From Halodesulfurarchaeum sp. (GTDB taxonomy: Archaea > Halobacteriota > Halobacteria > Halobacteriales > Halobacteriaceae): 7,714 bases of DNA. Location of the stretch: NCBI GenBank assembly GCA_018334775.1, contig JAGXLJ010000045.1:1-7714 (forward strand), in the 5' to 3' direction. Within the stretch, counting starts at the first letter, position 1, and every line of letters starts with the position of its first letter. Shown piece after piece: positions 1 to 5,904 of this stretch. Position numbers and translations under genes: made by a program. The notes below the pieces were generated by a model. It did no database searches. It was given only the letters and a program-made list of their open reading frames with translations, and was not told the DNA's origin.

Positions 1-1030
1 CGACAGCTTCCGCGCCCGCGAACTCGGCCGTCGCGGGTGCGCTCGTCTCGACCGAGCCGCTGCGCCAGGTAACTGGCACTTGGTCCGGCCGGAAATCCGG
101 GTTGATGGGTGACTCTGCAATCGGGAGCGTGTCTCCTGCCTCCAGCATGGTCGCGCCGAGGGCTGCGATCATCCCCGCATTGTCCCGCAAGAGTTCCGGC
201 TGGGGCGCGTACAATTCTGCGTCTCGCTGGCTGGTCATCTCCTCGAGCATCTCCCGGAGTCGCTTGTTCTGTCCCACCCCGCCACCGAGCACGAGTTCGT
301 CACGACCGGTGAGTGAAAGCGCCCGTTCGGCGACCTCGGTGAGCATCGCGAAGATGTTCTCCTGGAGGGCGTAGCTCACGTCCTCGACAGGGACCCCGTC
401 GTCAAAGGCGTCTTTCGCGGCGCTCATGATGCCCGAAAAGGAGAAGTCCATCCCTTTGACGACGTAGGGCAGGTCGACGTACTCGCCATCCTGGGCCGCT
501 CGCTCGACTTTCGGCCCACCCGGGTGGGTCCAGCCGACATGCCGGGTGAACTTGTCGATGGCGTTGCCCACGCCGGTGTCCATCGTTTCCCCCAGCACGC
601 GGTAGCGATCGTTCCTGAACCCCAGGACGTGTGCGTTCGCCCCGCTCGCGTTGAGGCAGATCGGTGAGTCAAACCCCGAACGCTGGCGGCCGATCTCCAG
701 ATGGGCGATCATGTGGTTGACGCCGACGAGCGGCACGTCGAGCCGCCCCGCAAGGGTGCGGGCGGCCGTCCCCACGATCCGAAGACACGGCCCAAGACCG
801 GGCCCACGGGAGAACGCCACGGCGTCGATCGGGCCCTGAGCCGCTTCGAGGGCGGTTTCGACGACTGCGGGGATCGCGGTTCGCATGTGCTCGGCGGCTT
901 CACGAGGATGGATGCCGCCGCTCTCGGGTTGATACGCGTCGGTTTCGATGAAAAGTTCCGCCGTCGACTCCTCGTAGACGGCGGCGCTCGCAGCCCAGGC
1001 CGTCCCTTCGATGCCGAGGACCCGCGTCAC
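1..1030 (-). CDS. kae1-bud32: Kae1-Bud32 fusion: tRNA N6-threonylcarbamoyladenosine synthase subunit with start of kinase domain (3' partial)
   Basis: Catalytic subunit of the KEOPS complex, which transfers the threonylcarbamoyl group to A37 of ANN-reading tRNAs in the cytoplasm. 343 residues are visible. The N-terminus reads [17 protein letters not shown], typical of archaeal Kae1. The metal-binding HxxxH is at H106/H110 ([10 protein letters not shown]), the SGANAHV segment is near residue 129, the GNAIDKF segment near 155, the glycine-rich [11 protein letters not shown] near 248, and the third metal ligand is D284 (RDNAGMIA). The Kae1 domain ends near residue 322. It is followed by a short linker and AGAEAV, which looks like the first strand of Bud32, so I infer the Kae1-Bud32 fusion common in haloarchaea; the kinase body is outside the window. 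The GTG start overlaps the eS27 stop (GTGA). It was chosen because it puts the conserved VLGIEGTA motif at the N-terminus and because no in-frame ATG precedes that motif. Last gene of the eS24-eS27 unit. Confidence 0.95.
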   Translation of the reverse strand, partial: MTRVLGIEGTAWAASAAVYEESTAELFIETDAYQPESGGIHPREAAEHMRTAIPAVVETALEAAQGPIDAVAFSRGPGLGPCLRIVGTAARTLAGRLDVPLVGVNHMIAHLEIGRQRSGFDSPICLNASGANAHVLGFRNDRYRVLGETMDTGVGNAIDKFTRHVGWTHPGGPKVERAAQDGEYVDLPYVVKGMDFSFSGIMSAAKDAFDDGVPVEDVSYALQENIFAMLTEVAERALSLTGRDELVLGGGVGQNKRLREMLEEMTSQRDAELYAPQPELLRDNAGMIAALGATMLEAGDTLPIAESPINPDFRPDQVPVTWRSGSVETSAPATAEFAGAEAV

Positions 1031-1158
1031 TTCCACTCGGTGTATCCACACCGGCCACAGTGCTGTCGATCACTGTGGTCGGCGAGGAAGGCGTCCTCAC
1101 AGCGCGGACAGCGGTCTTTGGAGAGTTCGCCGTCCTCGTAGTAGTCACCTCGGGCCAT
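1027..1158 (-). CDS. rps27ae: Small ribosomal subunit protein eS27-type zinc ribbon (annotated S27ae in archaea)
   Basis: A 43-residue zinc-ribbon ribosomal protein of the 30S subunit. It has two CxxC knuckles, C17-PR-C20 and C34-GR-C37, and ends GYTEWK, the usual haloarchaeal form. The length matches archaeal members, which lack the ubiquitin part fused to the eukaryotic protein. The ATG shares one base with the eS24 stop codon (TGATG), and its own stop overlaps the GTG start of kae1, so translation is probably coupled through all three genes. Confidence 0.95.
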   Translation of the reverse strand: MARGDYYEDGELSKDRCPRCEDAFLADHSDRQHCGRCGYTEWK

Positions 1159-1463
1159 CACTCAGCCACCTCTTCCTCGGTCTCCTCGCCGATCTTGTTC
1201 CGATCGAGCATGTACTCTTCTTCGATCTCGGCTGCGTCCGCTGCGGTTTCGTAGACTTTCGCGTAGCCGATCGTCTTGCGCATGCCGAACTTGGTGTCGA
1301 GTTTGTGGACGACGACCTGGTCGGCGTCCTGGTCGAGCGTGGCGGCGAGACTGTCCCGCACGGAGAGTCGGGACGGCGATGCGTCGTCGTGAACGACCTC
1401 GAAGGTCACGTCAGTCCGGTGGAGCAGGGAGTTTTCCTCCTCGTCGAGTATTTCGATGTCCAT
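1158..1463 (-). CDS. rps24e: Small ribosomal subunit protein eS24
   Basis: A 101-residue ribosomal protein of the 30S subunit, close to the usual archaeal length. It starts [25 protein letters not shown] and carries the family segment [16 protein letters not shown] at about residues 56-71. The C-terminal tail is very acidic (EETEEEVAE), a usual halophile adaptation. It is the first gene of a three-gene unit (eS24, eS27, Kae1-Bud32), has its own promoter in the 60-base gap upstream, and overlaps the next start by one base. Confidence 0.97.
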   Translation of the reverse strand: MDIEILDEEENSLLHRTDVTFEVVHDDASPSRLSVRDSLAATLDQDADQVVVHKLDTKFGMRKTIGYAKVYETAADAAEIEEEYMLDRNKIGEETEEEVAE

Positions 1464-1493
1464 GGTCAGTTATCACTATGTCAGCCCGAAATC

Positions 1494-1510
1494 TGTAAAA
1501 GGATTTCGAA
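1494..1510 (-). promoter_or_regulatory. Putative promoter of the eS24-eS27-kae1 unit (BRE and TATA box)
   Basis: Read on the minus strand, this stretch is TTCGAAATCCTTTTACA. It is a BRE-like CGAAA followed by a TATA-like CTTTTACA. The TATA centre is about 34 bases before the eS24 ATG, which would place the start site roughly 8 bases before the codon, so the transcript is close to leaderless as usual in haloarchaea. The position in the only real gap within the minus-strand cluster supports it. The start site itself is inferred. Confidence 0.6.
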
Positions 1511-1523
1511 GGGCGGGCCGTAT

Positions 1524-2057
1524 TTAGCCGAGAAACTCCCAAAACTCCGGATCTCGGTCCATTCGAGCGAGCAGTGACCGGCCGGTTGCTCGCGTCTCGT
1601 CGTCGACCTGAACCGCGACCATCCCCTCGCTGGGCTGCCCATACACGACTGTTGCGCCGGTGGGCGCGAGGAGGATTACCGGGAGGACGGCCAGATCCTC
1701 CTCACCGTCAACGATAATCCGGGCGGGCTCGGAGTCTTCGAGCGCCGACTCGATCGCCTCGACCAACTCTGCGGTAATGGTCCCCGCGCGATTCTTGACG
1801 GTGTACTCGGTTGCCGCGTCCGGCCGTTCGTCCAATACCCAGTCCGAAACGTCCCCACGTTCCGTCCGTCCGTCCACGATAGACACGGCCGGGGTGTGAC
1901 TCGCCCGGCCGAGATGCGCGAGGACGACGTCACCGACCGCGATGACTGGCTCGCTAGTGGCCGAGAGCAACGGCTCGGGGGTTTGGTATAGCTCGCCGAG
2001 TGGCTCCGTGAAGGCATCCCGTTCCGCGGCCGGGAGGCGGGCCACGACGGTCGGCAC
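1524..2057 (-). CDS. GTP-dependent dephospho-CoA kinase (DUF359 family)
   Basis: Phosphorylates dephospho-CoA with GTP, the last step of archaeal CoA synthesis, in the cytoplasm; it is unrelated to bacterial CoaE. The 177 residues match the family length. Visible family motifs are EPLGELY (18-24), VIAVGDVV (38-45), VSIVDGRTER (58-67), TVKNRAGTIT (86-95), and VDGEEDLAVLPVILL (116-130) followed by VVYGQPSEG (137-145). The conserved Asp and Glu residues of the nucleotide and metal site are kept (D43, D62, D117, E119, E120, D121). The open frame extends far upstream, but that part overlaps spt4 and is not family-like. I therefore place the start at the GTG two bases after the spt4 stop; a second GTG four codons on is the alternative. 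Last gene of the aIF2 gamma unit. Confidence 0.93.
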   Translation of the reverse strand: MPTVVARLPAAERDAFTEPLGELYQTPEPLLSATSEPVIAVGDVVLAHLGRASHTPAVSIVDGRTERGDVSDWVLDERPDAATEYTVKNRAGTITAELVEAIESALEDSEPARIIVDGEEDLAVLPVILLAPTGATVVYGQPSEGMVAVQVDDETRATGRSLLARMDRDPEFWEFLG

Positions 2058-2059
2058 AG

Positions 2060-2257
2060 TTAGCGGACCTTCAACGCGTACTCGCCACCCTCGGTGACTT
2101 CCATTTTCTCGGATATCTCGCTTTCTTCGGGATGGGTGATGACCACGTAGCCGGCCCAGTCCTCTGTGAGACTCGACGAGCCACAGTACGGGCAGGCGTT
2201 CTGGTCGGGTTCGACGATGTGATGGCACTCCCGGCAGGAGAGCCGCTTCGAGGCCAT
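2060..2257 (-). CDS. spt4: Transcription elongation factor Spt4 (RNA polymerase subunit E'')
   Basis: A small zinc protein that binds the NGN domain of Spt5 and stabilises the elongating RNA polymerase clamp. It has 65 residues, as usual for archaeal Spt4. The zinc site is C8-RE-C11 and C22-PY-C25 in the N-terminal half, followed by SSLTEDWAGYVVI, the usual segment around the Spt5 interface. The ATG follows the rpoE' stop codon with no gap, and the next gene begins two bases after its stop, so it is embedded in one operon. Confidence 0.96.
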   Translation of the reverse strand: MASKRLSCRECHHIVEPDQNACPYCGSSSLTEDWAGYVVITHPEESEISEKMEVTEGGEYALKVR

Positions 2258-2830
2258 CTATTCGCCCTCCGCAGACGCCGCCTCTTGCTGGCGGATCTCG
2301 CGGAGCCACCCGTGTTTGCCCAATCCCGGCTGTTTCGCTGTGAGGCCGATCTTGGACTCCCGGGGGTTCCGCTCGTCGATCGATTTCGTGACGATGCGCC
2401 CTCGGACGGCGTCACCCACGCCAAGGGTGTTGTTGGATTCCTTGGAGGCGAGCATCTGGTTTTCCTCGTCGAAGGCCAGGTACTCGTCGGAAATCTGCGA
2501 GACGTGAAGCAGGCCGTCGACGGGTCCGATTCCGACGAAGGCGCCGAAGGAGACGACCTCGACGATCTCGCCGTCGACGACTTCCTGCATCGACGGGTCG
2601 AAGGTCAGTACATCGAACTCGGCTTCGTAGTACACGCCGGGTCGGTTCGGGATGACTGCCCCTTCTCCGATGTCGTGAACCGTGGGGACCGTGACGATAG
2701 AGCCAACGTCTTCGTCTATTCGCCCCTCCAGTTTGTCCTGCAGGAGTCGCTTGATGAGATCGGGGGTGACGTCGTCGAGTGTCTCGGGAGGCACTTCGAC
2801 CGTATCTGTGAGTCTAACTCGCTTGTACAT
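2258..2830 (-). CDS. rpo7: DNA-directed RNA polymerase subunit Rpo7 (RpoE')
   Basis: Subunit of the archaeal RNA polymerase stalk, pairing with Rpo4 (RpoF), homologous to eukaryotic Rpb7; it helps open-complex formation and binds emerging RNA. 190 residues, normal length. Residues 1-80 form the N-terminal RNP-like domain (MYKRVRLTDTVEVPPETL at the start). Residues 82-167 form an S1 RNA-binding domain with the signature VVSFGAFVGIGPVDGLLHVSQI (92-113) and a closing SKIGLTAKQPGLG (159-171). The last ten residues are a short acidic tail. The ATG follows the PIN gene stop directly, and its stop touches the spt4 start. A possible second promoter lies in the end of the PIN gene. Confidence 0.97.
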   Translation of the reverse strand: MYKRVRLTDTVEVPPETLDDVTPDLIKRLLQDKLEGRIDEDVGSIVTVPTVHDIGEGAVIPNRPGVYYEAEFDVLTFDPSMQEVVDGEIVEVVSFGAFVGIGPVDGLLHVSQISDEYLAFDEENQMLASKESNNTLGVGDAVRGRIVTKSIDERNPRESKIGLTAKQPGLGKHGWLREIRQQEAASAEGE

Positions 2831-3208
2831 CTATGGTTGAGTACGGGTTAATTGATTCTGCCCCCTTAAATGGATTACCTGAACGCCCGCCTCGAGGAGG
2901 CGATCGCGGAGCGGAGCGTCGTTCGTCACGACGGCGTCGACGTTGCCCGCTGATCCGAGGGCGACCAACGCGTCGTCGGCGTACGATTCTGGGGACTGGA
3001 TCAATTCACAGCGTTCGGCCAAGTCCAGTCCGACCTGGGCCGCGTTTTGGGCCTGGCCGTTCGAATCGGCCAGTTTGTCGAGTTCGGTGAGTACCACGTC
3101 GGGGACAAGTGGCGTGTACTCACCGAGCAACCGATCGAGTTCCTCGAAGACACGAACGTCGGCTTCGACCGGCATCATCAACGCGTTCGCGTCCATCGCG
3201 ACTCTCAT
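2831..3208 (-). CDS. PIN-domain protein, FCF1/UTP24-like, probable rRNA-processing nuclease
   Basis: A 125-residue single-domain PIN protein. PIN proteins are metal-dependent RNases. Acidic active-site residues are in the expected places: D6 ([10 protein letters not shown]), E42 (VVLTELDKL), D78/D79 ([11 protein letters not shown]) and D97 ([12 protein letters not shown]). The form resembles the FCF1-like PIN proteins that cleave pre-rRNA rather than VapC toxins. No antitoxin gene is next to it. It overlaps the aIF2 gamma stop by four bases (ATGA) and abuts rpo7, so it is translated within a core-gene operon. That context fits a housekeeping role in ribosome assembly. The rRNA substrate is inferred, not shown. 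Confidence 0.88.
   Translation of the reverse strand: MRVAMDANALMMPVEADVRVFEELDRLLGEYTPLVPDVVLTELDKLADSNGQAQNAAQVGLDLAERCELIQSPESYADDALVALGSAGNVDAVVTNDAPLRDRLLEAGVQVIHLRGQNQLTRTQP
2866..2871 (-). promoter_or_regulatory. Possible internal promoter for rpo7-spt4-dephospho-CoA kinase
   Basis: On the minus strand ATTTAA sits about 38 bases before the rpo7 ATG, inside the 3' end of the PIN gene. A start site about 27 bases downstream would give a leader near 11 bases. The local sequence is AT-rich compared with its surroundings. No good BRE is seen upstream of it, so this is a weak call. Confidence 0.3.
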
Positions 3209-4443
3209 CCCCGCAACGTTCCGATTCCGATCAGCCGCCAGCGGGTGCCGACCCGCCGGTTGATCGCGATCGTGGCCTCATCGGGGGCACAGACCGGTCG
3301 CTTGAGGTTCACTTCGGCTTCGCCGCCGCGGGCGCTCGTTACAGCCCCGACGGTCGTTGCCGTGCCGATCGTGAGCATGAGCGGTTCGCCCGTGCTGATC
3401 GGCTCTACGTCCGTGTCCTCCTCGGCACCGACGAGTCGGTCGAGGAGATCGATGTCCATCTCGAACTCTTCCCAGACCGGTGGGAGGGTCCCGGGTTCGC
3501 CGGCGACCTGGCCTGCGAGCGAGTCACCTTTGGTGAGGCTTGGATCGAGGCCAGTGCCGACACCGAGCAGGCCACCGGGGGCGGCCGAATCGACGAGTTC
3601 CTCTCCGGACTGGATCGAACGAACCGTGGAGATCACGGGTCGCCATTCGGTCTGGCCACCCTCCTCGACTTCCCGCCCAGGACGGATCTCCAGTTCCATG
3701 TCCGTACCGAGGATGCCCTCCACGAGACTGCCGCCGATGACCCCGCCGCTGAGTTCGCCCCATTCGGTCCCCGGTCGGTTGATGTCGAAACTCCGGGCGA
3801 CGTACATCCGTGGATCCGCATCCGGATCACGGTCCGGCGTGGGGATGGTTTCTTGGAGCGCTTCGATAATGAGATCGATATTGATCTCCTGTTCGGCACT
3901 GATCGGGACGATCGGGGCGCCTTCGGCCACGGTCCCTTCGACGAACTCCGTGATCTGCTGGTAGTTTTCGCGGGCCGTCTCCCCGTCCACAAGGTCGATC
4001 TTGTTCTGGGCGATGACGATGTTCTCGATGCCGATACTGTCTAGGGCCATTAGGTGCTCCTCCGTCTGGGGTTGTGGAACGGTCTCGGTTGCCGAAACGA
4101 CCAGAACGGCTCCGTCCATGAGTGCGGCCCCTGAGAGCATCGTCGCCATCAGGGTTTCGTGGCCCGGCGCGTCCACGAACGAGACTGTTCGAAGTACCTC
4201 GGTCTCGACGTCGTGCTCCGGGCAGGTCTCCGCGACCGTGTAGGCCTCGGATCCGTCACCGTCGGGGCAGCGACGCAGCGTCGTATCTGCATACCCGAGT
4301 CTGATCGAGATGCCTCGCTTGAGCTCCTCGGAGTGTTGGTCCGTCCACTCGCCCGAGAGGGCCCGAACCAGGGTGGTCTTCCCGTGGTCCACGTGCCCGA
4401 CGAGTCCGATGTTCACCTCCGGTTGTCGGTTGTCAGCTTCCAT
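3205..4443 (-). CDS. eif2g: Translation initiation factor aIF2 subunit gamma
   Basis: GTPase subunit of archaeal initiation factor 2, which carries initiator Met-tRNA to the small ribosomal subunit. 412 residues, the normal length. The G domain has the P-loop GHVDHGKT (16-23), switch 1 [11 protein letters not shown] (43-53), switch 2 DAPGHE (91-96), NKID (147-150) and the SAE motif of G5. Two beta-barrel domains follow, with the family's [23 protein letters not shown] region near residue 220. The zinc knuckle is reduced to C59 and C74, each the first half of a CxxC. The start is the ATG just before [13 protein letters not shown]; a GTG two codons upstream is possible. The open frame continues to 4596, but that part has no family character and crosses the promoter. 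First gene of the operon. Confidence 0.97.
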   Translation of the reverse strand: MEADNRQPEVNIGLVGHVDHGKTTLVRALSGEWTDQHSEELKRGISIRLGYADTTLRRCPDGDGSEAYTVAETCPEHDVETEVLRTVSFVDAPGHETLMATMLSGAALMDGAVLVVSATETVPQPQTEEHLMALDSIGIENIVIAQNKIDLVDGETARENYQQITEFVEGTVAEGAPIVPISAEQEINIDLIIEALQETIPTPDRDPDADPRMYVARSFDINRPGTEWGELSGGVIGGSLVEGILGTDMELEIRPGREVEEGGQTEWRPVISTVRSIQSGEELVDSAAPGGLLGVGTGLDPSLTKGDSLAGQVAGEPGTLPPVWEEFEMDIDLLDRLVGAEEDTDVEPISTGEPLMLTIGTATTVGAVTSARGGEAEVNLKRPVCAPDEATIAINRRVGTRWRLIGIGTLRG

Positions 4444-4483
4444 GGTCACGAAGTAATCTTGTCCGGTTTTCGCGAGGAACGAC

Positions 4484-4491
4484 TGATAAAC
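4484..4491 (-). promoter_or_regulatory. Putative TATA box for the aIF2 gamma operon
   Basis: The minus strand reads GTTTATCA, centred about 45 bases before the aIF2 gamma ATG. This would start transcription near 4462 and leave a leader of about 18 bases with no Shine-Dalgarno-like sequence. The BRE upstream is not clear. Called from position and AT content in a GC-rich gap. Confidence 0.45.
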
Positions 4492-4496
4492 CTGCT

Positions 4497-4538
4497 GTTC
4501 CGGGCTCGATTCACGAGCAGCGCCGGGAACTGTCCCGG
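4497..4538. repeat. Overlapping inverted repeats in the divergent intergenic region
   Basis: Three inverted repeats overlap here. GCTCG at 4504-4508 pairs with CGAGC at 4514-4518. GTTCC at 4497-4501 pairs with GGAAC at 4526-4530, enclosing the first. CCGGGA at 4523-4528 pairs with TCCCGG at 4533-4538 around a four-base loop. The second and third compete for the same bases. They lie upstream of the predicted aIF2 gamma TATA box and before the plus-strand DUF2892 gene, so they could be an operator or a structured DNA or RNA element. Chance is also possible at this GC content. Confidence 0.4.
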
Positions 4539-4586
4539 TGTGGTCATGGCAAAAGGGGTAAGTCCGTTGCCCAGGTATCGAGGGGT

Positions 4587-4793
4587 ATGGAAACAAACGT
4601 CGGTGGAACGGATCAAAGTCTTCGCATCGGTTTGGGTATGCTCTTGACGATCATCGGTGCCGTCTCACTCCTCGGCCAGGCGCTCGGGCCGATCCTCGGC
4701 GCGCTGTTAGTGGTCGTGGGCCTCGTCTTCCTCTGGACGGGCTACACGCGACAGTGTTTGTTGTACAAACCGCTTGGGATCAACACGAACTGA
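4587..4793 (+). CDS. DUF2892 family small membrane protein
   Basis: A 68-residue membrane protein of unknown function. It has the family pattern: an N-terminal [14 protein letters not shown] segment (4-17), two hydrophobic helices at about residues 12-30 and 33-52, and a C-terminal [12 protein letters not shown] (57-68) matching the usual CPLYxxLGINT ending. Some members in bacteria are attached to rhodanese domains, as in YgaP; this one stands alone. It diverges from aIF2 gamma across a 143-base gap. A GGGG run lies immediately before the ATG, too close to be a convincing ribosome binding site. No strong TATA box was seen for it. Confidence 0.88.
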   Translation: METNVGGTDQSLRIGLGMLLTIIGAVSLLGQALGPILGALLVVVGLVFLWTGYTRQCLLYKPLGINTN

Positions 4794-4834
4794 TAACGCG
4801 CCTGGAGAACCGCGTTTCGCTACTCCGTGGGAAC

Positions 4835-4842
4835 GGCTTTTA
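4835..4842 (+). promoter_or_regulatory. Promoter of the DUF5787 gene (leaderless TATA box)
   Basis: GGCTTTTA is preceded by GGGAAC and centred about 27 bases before the GTG start. That spacing puts the transcription start at or next to the start codon, giving a leaderless transcript typical of haloarchaea. The stretch after it (CCCCACTATTTGTTACGTGAC) contains no ribosome binding site, in agreement. Confidence 0.6.
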
Positions 4843-4865
4843 CCCCACTATTTGTTACGTGACGT

Positions 4866-5870
4866 GTGCGCGAGTACGATTTCGAACTGCGGCTCTCGGC
4901 CCACCTCGAACAGGACGGACTGCCGGGGCTGTCCGAGATAGCGGCCGACGGGCTCTTGGCTCGTCAACTGGGCACCAGCGTCGTGGGTTCGGGGGCTCGC
5001 ATTATGGACCTGGTCTACGTAGCCCCGGGCCCGGATTTCGACCGGCGGGTAGACCTGTCGCCGGGCACGATCCCGCCACTCGCTATTGAAAGTGACATCG
5101 AGGTTGGGTCACGCCGGTCGGTTGCAAAGGCGATCGACGCACCGCCGGAGATCGCCAGTCGGGTGGCCGAGCGAGCAGCCGAGGTGGATTTTTTCGAGAT
5201 CTCTCGCCGGGGCGGCCAGACAATGGCCCGGCAAGCGACCCGGTATCCGGACTGGTTCTCAGGACTTGTCGGGATCGAGAACAAACCCGACCTGAGGACA
5301 CCGGGGGACCTCGCCGCCCAACTTCGCCGCGACGTGAGCCTCCAGGTACTCGACGCCGTGATTCTCGCGACCGCGTCACACGTCACCCGCGCCCACCGCC
5401 ACCGGCTTCCGGATCCGGTCGGCATCTGGCGAGTCCACCCGGATGAGCCCGCAATCGAGGTCGTTCGCGAACCTGCGGTGCTCGATTCGGAACGACCGGG
5501 GTTCGAGATTCGCCGGGAACAGCCTGGCCAGTACGACGTCGAGTACGTCTCTGCCGTGGGAAAAACCCGCCAGCGCCGTCGCATCGCCGAACGAGCCTAC
5601 GGGAAAGGATGGCGAACCTTCGAGCCCCCAGGGTGTACGAAATTCGAGTCCTGGACCGCTGCCGGGACCGATGGCCTCCCTGGCTGTTCGTGGGCCGACC
5701 GGCTTGTCGAACCGGCCGCGGAGTGTGGCTTGGACTGTCCGGGATTTGAATCCGCTCCGGAACCCGAATTGGGCCGCGAGACGGAACGTGCCCGGCGAAC
5801 GCCATGGGAGCCTGATCCACCCGGAACCGCCCGCTATCAGGCGTTTCTGGACCGGTTTCGAGACCCCTAA
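4866..5870 (+). CDS. DUF5787 family protein, putative PD-(D/E)XK nuclease-like fold
   Basis: A 334-residue soluble protein of a haloarchaeal family without known function. The N-terminal half has a helix (MREYDFELRLSAHLEQ), then RIMDLVYV with D48, then IESDIEVG (74-81), then YPDWFSGLVGIENKPDL (127-143) with E138-N-K140, then a helix with Q152, then the strand DAVILATAS (163-171). A lone Asp, an ExK, a following Gln helix and a strand is the order seen in PD-(D/E)XK nucleases; I infer that fold. A basic segment GKTRQRRRIAERAYGKGWRTF (232-252) follows. The C-terminal part has Cys at 257, 274, 287 and 291, possibly a metal site, and an acidic, proline-rich tail. No membrane segment. The GTG start fits the family N-terminus and the leaderless promoter. 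Convergent with the kinase gene. Confidence 0.82.
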   Translation: MREYDFELRLSAHLEQDGLPGLSEIAADGLLARQLGTSVVGSGARIMDLVYVAPGPDFDRRVDLSPGTIPPLAIESDIEVGSRRSVAKAIDAPPEIASRVAERAAEVDFFEISRRGGQTMARQATRYPDWFSGLVGIENKPDLRTPGDLAAQLRRDVSLQVLDAVILATASHVTRAHRHRLPDPVGIWRVHPDEPAIEVVREPAVLDSERPGFEIRREQPGQYDVEYVSAVGKTRQRRRIAERAYGKGWRTFEPPGCTKFESWTAAGTDGLPGCSWADRLVEPAAECGLDCPGFESAPEPELGRETERARRTPWEPDPPGTARYQAFLDRFRDP

Positions 5871-5904
5871 CGTCGGTCGGGGGTGGACGGTCTGCACGCT
5901 CCCG

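Noticed and set aside
701..1577. Plus-strand open frames opposite kae1, eS27 and eS24
   Set aside because: All are antisense to strongly conserved genes and look like GC-driven shadows.
2058..2309. Upstream extension of the dephospho-CoA kinase frame to 2309
   Set aside because: It overlaps all of spt4 in another frame, and the encoded residues are Arg- and Gly-rich shadow sequence with no family match.
2831..3208. PIN protein as a VapC toxin of a toxin-antitoxin pair
   Set aside because: No small antitoxin gene is adjacent; both neighbours are core genes joined by overlap or zero gap.
3047..4044. Long plus-strand open frames (305 and 311 residues) antisense to aIF2 gamma
   Set aside because: The sense strand encodes a full, well-conserved GTPase; the antisense frames are low-complexity shadows.
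4444..4596. Upstream extension of aIF2 gamma to an ATG at 4596 (51 extra residues)
   Set aside because: The extra residues are not like the family N-terminus, include the predicted TATA box and inverted repeats, and would overlap the start of the DUF2892 gene.
5871..5904. A terminator in the convergent gap between DUF5787 and the kinase
   Set aside because: The 34 bases have no T-run on either strand and no convincing stem.
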